Below the pieces are notes generated by a model that saw only the letters and a program-made list of their open reading frames with translations, did not search any database and was not told where the DNA came from. Made by a program: the position numbers and the translations under genes. Of a stretch of DNA of 64,000 nt, positions 60,784 through 64,000 are shown one piece after another. The stretch's first letter is position 1. The number at the start of each line of letters is the position of its first letter. This DNA comes from Dissulfuribacter thermophilus (GTDB lineage: Bacteria; Desulfobacterota; Dissulfuribacteria; Dissulfuribacterales; Dissulfuribacteraceae), in the NCBI RefSeq assembly GCF_001687335.1, contig NZ_MAGO01000012.1, forward strand, positions 1-64,000. Reading direction: 5' to 3'.

Positions 60784-62103
60784 TCAGCTGGTTATTTCAT
60801 TTCTTAAAATAGTTCTTACACTACCAACAAGGTAGAGGGACCCTGACACGACAAGTAGATCCCCCTTCTCCAATTTTGTTAGGGCATGTCTAAGGGCCTT
60901 GTTCCAATCGGAATCCAATTTTACACTTATATCCAAATCAATATCTTTCCATGATTCAACTGAAATGGGGCGTCTGGGCCCTGGAGGTTCGGTAATGACA
61001 ATCCAATCAAATCTATGGGCTATCATGTTTAAAAGCCTTTTGAAGTCCTTGTCTCCTCCCTCATCACTCATTGCCCATAGGAGACCTTTTCGTCTTCCAC
61101 GAAATTCTGGGAGCACCTCATCCAAGAGCCTATTTAAGGCAGTTATTCCAGCAGTGTTATGGGCACCATCAAGCAGGCATGTAAAGTCATGTCGGATGAT
61201 TTCGCCTCTACCTGGCCAAAATGGCGTTTTAAGACCTTTACGTATGGAATCTTCAGTGATCGTCCATTGTTCTTCTTCAAGTATATTAGAGGCCGCAAGT
61301 GAAAGAGATGCATTTTCCATTTGATGTCTGCCTAAAAGTCCAACTTGAAGATCATTTATTTGCCTTTTGCCAAAGAAGAAGTCCATGTGATTGTTGTCTT
61401 TAGGTGTATAATAAAAGTCCTTTCCAAGGGTAAACAACTTTGCTCCTTGTCTCCTGGAGACATCAAATATTACGTTTAGTGCCTCGGGATCTTTTGCTCC
61501 TGTAATAACTTTAGAATTGGGCTTTATGATTCCTGCCTTTTCTCCTGCGATTTCTCTAATGGTGTTTCCTAGGAAGGCTTGGTGCTCAAGAGATATGTTT
61601 GTTATGATTGAAATAATAGGTGTAACCACGTTGGTCGCATCAAGGGTCCCTCCTAGCCCTGTTTCGAAGATGGCCAAATCTACTCCGCATCGAGCAAACC
61701 ATGTCATTGCAATGGTTGTGGTGTACTCAAAGTAACTGAGTTCAAAACCTTTATCGGTAAATTTCTTGATTTCGAATATGAGCCCTGTGAGCTCCTGTTC
61801 TGAGATCAAATTACCATTTATTCTAAAGCGTTCTCTTAAACTGTATAGATGTGGCGAAGTATAAAGCCCTACCTTCACCCCTGATTCTTTCAGGATTGCC
61901 TCTAAAAAGGCGCAGACAGATCCTTTCCCATTGGTGCCTGCAATATGTATGCATGGATATTGTTTATGGGGATTGTCTAGGGCGTTCAAAATAGAATGCA
62001 TTCTTTCCAGCCCGAGCTTAAATCCGTGGAACTGAAATCTCGAGATATAGTTGAGGGCCTCTTGGTATTGTGGAGTTGATTTAGATAGTGGAGTGTCGTA
62101 CAT
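60784..62103 (-). CDS. folC: Bifunctional folylpolyglutamate/dihydrofolate synthase
   Basis: The 439-residue Mur-ligase-fold protein has YQEALNYISRFQFHGFKLGLERM, HIAGTNGKGSVCAFLEAIL (P-loop), YTSPHLYSLRERFRING, ETGLGGTLDATNVV, SLEHQAFLGNTIREIAGEKAGI and LLDGAHNTAG. It adds glutamate to folates. The start codon lies only eight bases from the divergent cytochrome gene. The KamA-like gene follows 60 bases on. Confidence 0.95.
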   Translation of the reverse strand: MYDTPLSKSTPQYQEALNYISRFQFHGFKLGLERMHSILNALDNPHKQYPCIHIAGTNGKGSVCAFLEAILKESGVKVGLYTSPHLYSLRERFRINGNLISEQELTGLIFEIKKFTDKGFELSYFEYTTTIAMTWFARCGVDLAIFETGLGGTLDATNVVTPIISIITNISLEHQAFLGNTIREIAGEKAGIIKPNSKVITGAKDPEALNVIFDVSRRQGAKLFTLGKDFYYTPKDNNHMDFFFGKRQINDLQVGLLGRHQMENASLSLAASNILEEEQWTITEDSIRKGLKTPFWPGRGEIIRHDFTCLLDGAHNTAGITALNRLLDEVLPEFRGRRKGLLWAMSDEGGDKDFKRLLNMIAHRFDWIVITEPPGPRRPISVESWKDIDLDISVKLDSDWNKALRHALTKLEKGDLLVVSGSLYLVGSVRTILRNEITS

Positions 62104-62111
62104 TTTAACCT

Positions 62112-63488
62112 GTGAATTCCTTAAAGTTTATTCCCATAATAATATTTGCTTTTTTTGCTTCAATAGCATTTTGGGGCTGTGAGCTCTCGAAGCCAAAGCT
62201 AGACTTCGGTAACAGCTGTAAGACATGCCATGTAACTGTAATTCAAAAAGACCACAAGTTTAAATGTGTAGTTTGTCATAAAGGAAATCCTCGTTCCCTA
62301 AAAAAAGAAGAGGCTCATATTGGCCTTATAAAAAGCCCTTCAAGCGTTGAAGGGGCAAAAATTGCTTGTGCCAAGTGTCATCCAAAAGAGGTTGAAACCG
62401 CCTCACGCTCCCTGCATTATACCCTTGATAACGAGATAGGCACCATTTGGAATGCATTTTTCCCAAAAGATACGCCACCAACAGTAGATGGGCTCTTGAA
62501 CGAACAACCCCTTATGACCCTAAGAGGTCTCATATCAGATATGATTAGGCGCAGATGTGTCCGGTGTCACGTATATTCAAGAGGAGATGACCATCCCGGG
62601 ACTAGACGTAGGCTCGGTTGTGGCGCATGCCATATGAGACCAAGCGATGGCCCTGGTGTCCATCGGATATATAGAGAGGTCTCCGATCAAAATTGTTTGA
62701 GTTGTCACCATGGAAACTTTGTAGGATGGGATTACGTAGGAAGATTTGATAAGGATATCACTGAGGCCTTTCAAGTACCATTTAGGGCAGGAAAAAAGGA
62801 ACGCTTGTCCTTTGGAGTCCAGTGGCTTGAGATGACCCCTGACGTACACTGGCGTCTGGGATTTAAATGCACTGACTGCCACAAAAAAGGACCCTGTGAA
62901 GCTCATGAAATTGATGCAATGCCATCATGTATGGATTGTCATGGGGACATATCTACGGAAATACCTGGTCATGGGAAGGATGAAAACAGACGAGTAGCTT
63001 GTAGTACATGTCATGCCCTATGGGCCTTTGAAGATAGGGGAAGAACTTTGGTAAGGCAAGATATTGCCAATTATTGGGCATGGTATGATCTTCGATTTCA
63101 GGGGATTAATGACATCAAGATGTTACTTGAAAACAATTATGATGTTGACTTCATGTATTGGACCTTTCCTATAATGAGAGACTCATTTTCAGGCAACTTT
63201 AGTCAGGGTATTTGGTATGAGACATTTTTGGAGCGAAGATTCTGGCCCTTAAAAATAGGAAAGGACAAAAACGGGTGTCTAAGGGTACTTAGGCCCCTTT
63301 TAGACATTGAGGTGAACTATATTGACGAAGATGGTTCCGTGATCATTGGGGGGCTTAGGCCTGATGGTTTTAGCGAAAATCATGGATTTATTCCATACAG
63401 CCCGCATACTATAGGCAAGGCACACATATTTCGAACTCTGAGAGTGATAAAGGAGATGGGGCTTGGAAATAAGAAAGATTTGCAGTGA
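62112..63488 (+). CDS. Nonaheme cytochrome c lipoprotein
   Basis: The 458-residue protein has a lipoprotein signal ending FWGC (Cys 23) and nine CxxCH motifs: CKTCH, CVVCH, CAKCH, CVRCH, CGACH, CLSCH, CTDCH, CMDCH and CSTCH, all in the first two-thirds. The C-terminal 150 residues are heme-free and aromatic. It should sit at a membrane surface in the periplasm or outside and carry electrons. I do not recognise a named family. The start is GTG at 62112, eight bases from divergent folC. The Cys-rich gene following overlaps by 26 bases. Confidence 0.85.
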   Translation: MNSLKFIPIIIFAFFASIAFWGCELSKPKLDFGNSCKTCHVTVIQKDHKFKCVVCHKGNPRSLKKEEAHIGLIKSPSSVEGAKIACAKCHPKEVETASRSLHYTLDNEIGTIWNAFFPKDTPPTVDGLLNEQPLMTLRGLISDMIRRRCVRCHVYSRGDDHPGTRRRLGCGACHMRPSDGPGVHRIYREVSDQNCLSCHHGNFVGWDYVGRFDKDITEAFQVPFRAGKKERLSFGVQWLEMTPDVHWRLGFKCTDCHKKGPCEAHEIDAMPSCMDCHGDISTEIPGHGKDENRRVACSTCHALWAFEDRGRTLVRQDIANYWAWYDLRFQGINDIKMLLENNYDVDFMYWTFPIMRDSFSGNFSQGIWYETFLERRFWPLKIGKDKNGCLRVLRPLLDIEVNYIDEDGSVIIGGLRPDGFSENHGFIPYSPHTIGKAHIFRTLRVIKEMGLGNKKDLQ

Positions 63489-64000
63489 TCGATGTGGCGC
63501 CCTTTGTTGCAGAGAAGTAAAAAGGCTCCCATATCTAGGAGAAAATAACGAAGTCATTTTTTCCACACTTTTGATAGGGGCCCTTCCAGATATCGATGAA
63601 CCAACCCCTGAAAGGCGTCCATTTGTTGTGGAATGGTTGATTCCCCAGGAGGCATTAAGTTGCCCTGCATTAACTAAGGACAATCTTTGCGCCATATATT
63701 GTGATAGGCCTCTTTCATGTATGAGGTTTCCTAGAGTGGGAGAAAATGAACTCCATCCTTTCTGTCCTGAGAGAAACCTTGCCCTAGGCAAATGCATTAG
63801 TGACCCTCCATACTTAACGAAAAGAGATCTTTTGGACGGCTTAATATTAGAGGCAATAGAGAATAGAGAATTTGATTTTATATCCACTCTGATACAAGAA
63901 AATAAGCCATTTGAGTCTCCTCTTCTATATAACGGTTATTTTCTGGCCACCATGTACAACGCCAATGTTGATCCATATATGGCATTGAATGGACAAAAAA
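63463..64000 (+). CDS. Cys-rich YkgJ-like protein (CxxC-CC type), truncated by window end
   Basis: The frame opens after a TAA at 63448-63450 and starts with TTG at 63463, with AAAGGAGA (63449-63456) well placed upstream; it stays open to the window edge (about 179 codons). Visible motifs are ICSDRCGALCC, LSCPALTKDNLCAIYCDRPLSCMRFP and FCPERNLALGKC. These match YkgJ-family zinc/iron-chelating domains, which are thought to hold metal or help Fe-S or heme protein maturation. It overlaps the nonaheme cytochrome gene by 26 bases, which suggests coupled translation. The downstream part cannot be seen. Confidence 0.75.
   Translation, partial: MEIRKICSDRCGALCCREVKRLPYLGENNEVIFSTLLIGALPDIDEPTPERRPFVVEWLIPQEALSCPALTKDNLCAIYCDRPLSCMRFPRVGENELHPFCPERNLALGKCISDPPYLTKRDLLDGLILEAIENREFDFISTLIQENKPFESPLLYNGYFLATMYNANVDPYMALNGQK

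Noticed and set aside
63300-63887. 195-codon minus-strand frame at the right end
   Set aside because: It is antisense to the cytochrome end and to the Cys-rich YkgJ-like frame, which has a good ribosome site and recognisable motifs.

Overview
The window looks like a chromosomal segment of an anaerobic, Gram-negative bacterium with moderate to low GC, most plausibly a member of the Desulfobacterota (former Deltaproteobacteria); the taxon is inferred from gene content only. An outer membrane is shown by Tol, LolA/LolC, TolC and ArnT-type genes. Anaerobic respiration is suggested by a formate-dehydrogenase-type cytochrome b with a TorD-like chaperone, a nine-heme lipoprotein cytochrome, a B12-dependent ribonucleotide reductase and futalosine-route menaquinone genes. 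Almost all genes are housekeeping or envelope genes in short, tightly spaced operons.

Layout. 1-4.5 kb (+): end of a respiratory cytochrome b gene, a TorD-like chaperone, a BASS-type transporter, and an overlapping purine nucleoside phosphorylase/MTA-SAH deaminase pair. 4.7-15.9 kb (-): a long co-directional run with a Cys-rich hypothetical, a metal ABC permease, mqnB, mqnD, tolQ, tolR, tolA, tolB, a cpoB-like gene, a periplasmic binding protein, a BamE-like lipoprotein, pcm, a YqaA-family gene and a TIGR00725 gene. 16.5-22.9 kb (+): Mrp ATPase, TIGR02757 protein, metal permease, EHD/dynamin-like GTPase, YebC, RuvC, RuvA. 23.3-28.3 kb (-): an EmrAB/TolC-type efflux set with a LysE exporter. 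28.4-33.3 kb: pgsA, HDOD, slipin/NfeD, family-4 UDG, VanZ. 33.3-37.3 kb (+): lysS, lolC, a dicarboxylate symporter. 37.3-42.4 kb (-): a RAYT transposase and a polyprenyl-sugar/lipid modification cluster. 42.5-44.5 kb (+): a wrecked alpha-carbonic anhydrase, lolA, nadA. 44.7-46.7 kb (-): PaaK-like ligase and LivF. 47-50.4 kb (+): DUF4911, miaB, bifunctional nuclease, PHP phosphoesterase, CheX. 50.4-58.6 kb (-): comEC, a MerR-like gene, nrdJ, ahcY, metK and two tRNA-Ser genes. 58.7-64 kb: a secreted CxxCH/EF-hand protein, a KamA-family radical SAM enzyme, folC, the nonaheme cytochrome, and a TTG-started Cys-rich (YkgJ-like) gene running off the right edge.

How the genes work together. The Tol genes and the overlapping CpoB-like and periplasmic-binding genes serve outer-membrane constriction and perhaps peptidoglycan synthesis control. 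MqnB and MqnD make menaquinone, which the electron-transport genes at both ends would use. MetK, AhcY, the MTA/SAH deaminase and the 6-oxopurine-type phosphorylase form most of a SAM turnover and purine salvage network. The GT2, flippase-like, GT39 and PAP2 genes form a lipid-linked sugar transfer unit.

The least ordinary content is between genes. There are two copies of a roughly 260-280 bp MITE with 13-bp terminal inverted repeats and 5-bp target duplications, and a probable third, decayed copy. A second, 109-bp palindromic repeat has a partner 90% identical by eye. A 148-bp inverted-repeat element lies between tolA and tolB. A family of 7-bp-periodic arrays recurs in at least five spacers. 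A GC-rich multi-hairpin insert splits tolQ from tolR. I saw no CRISPR array, prophage or defence island.
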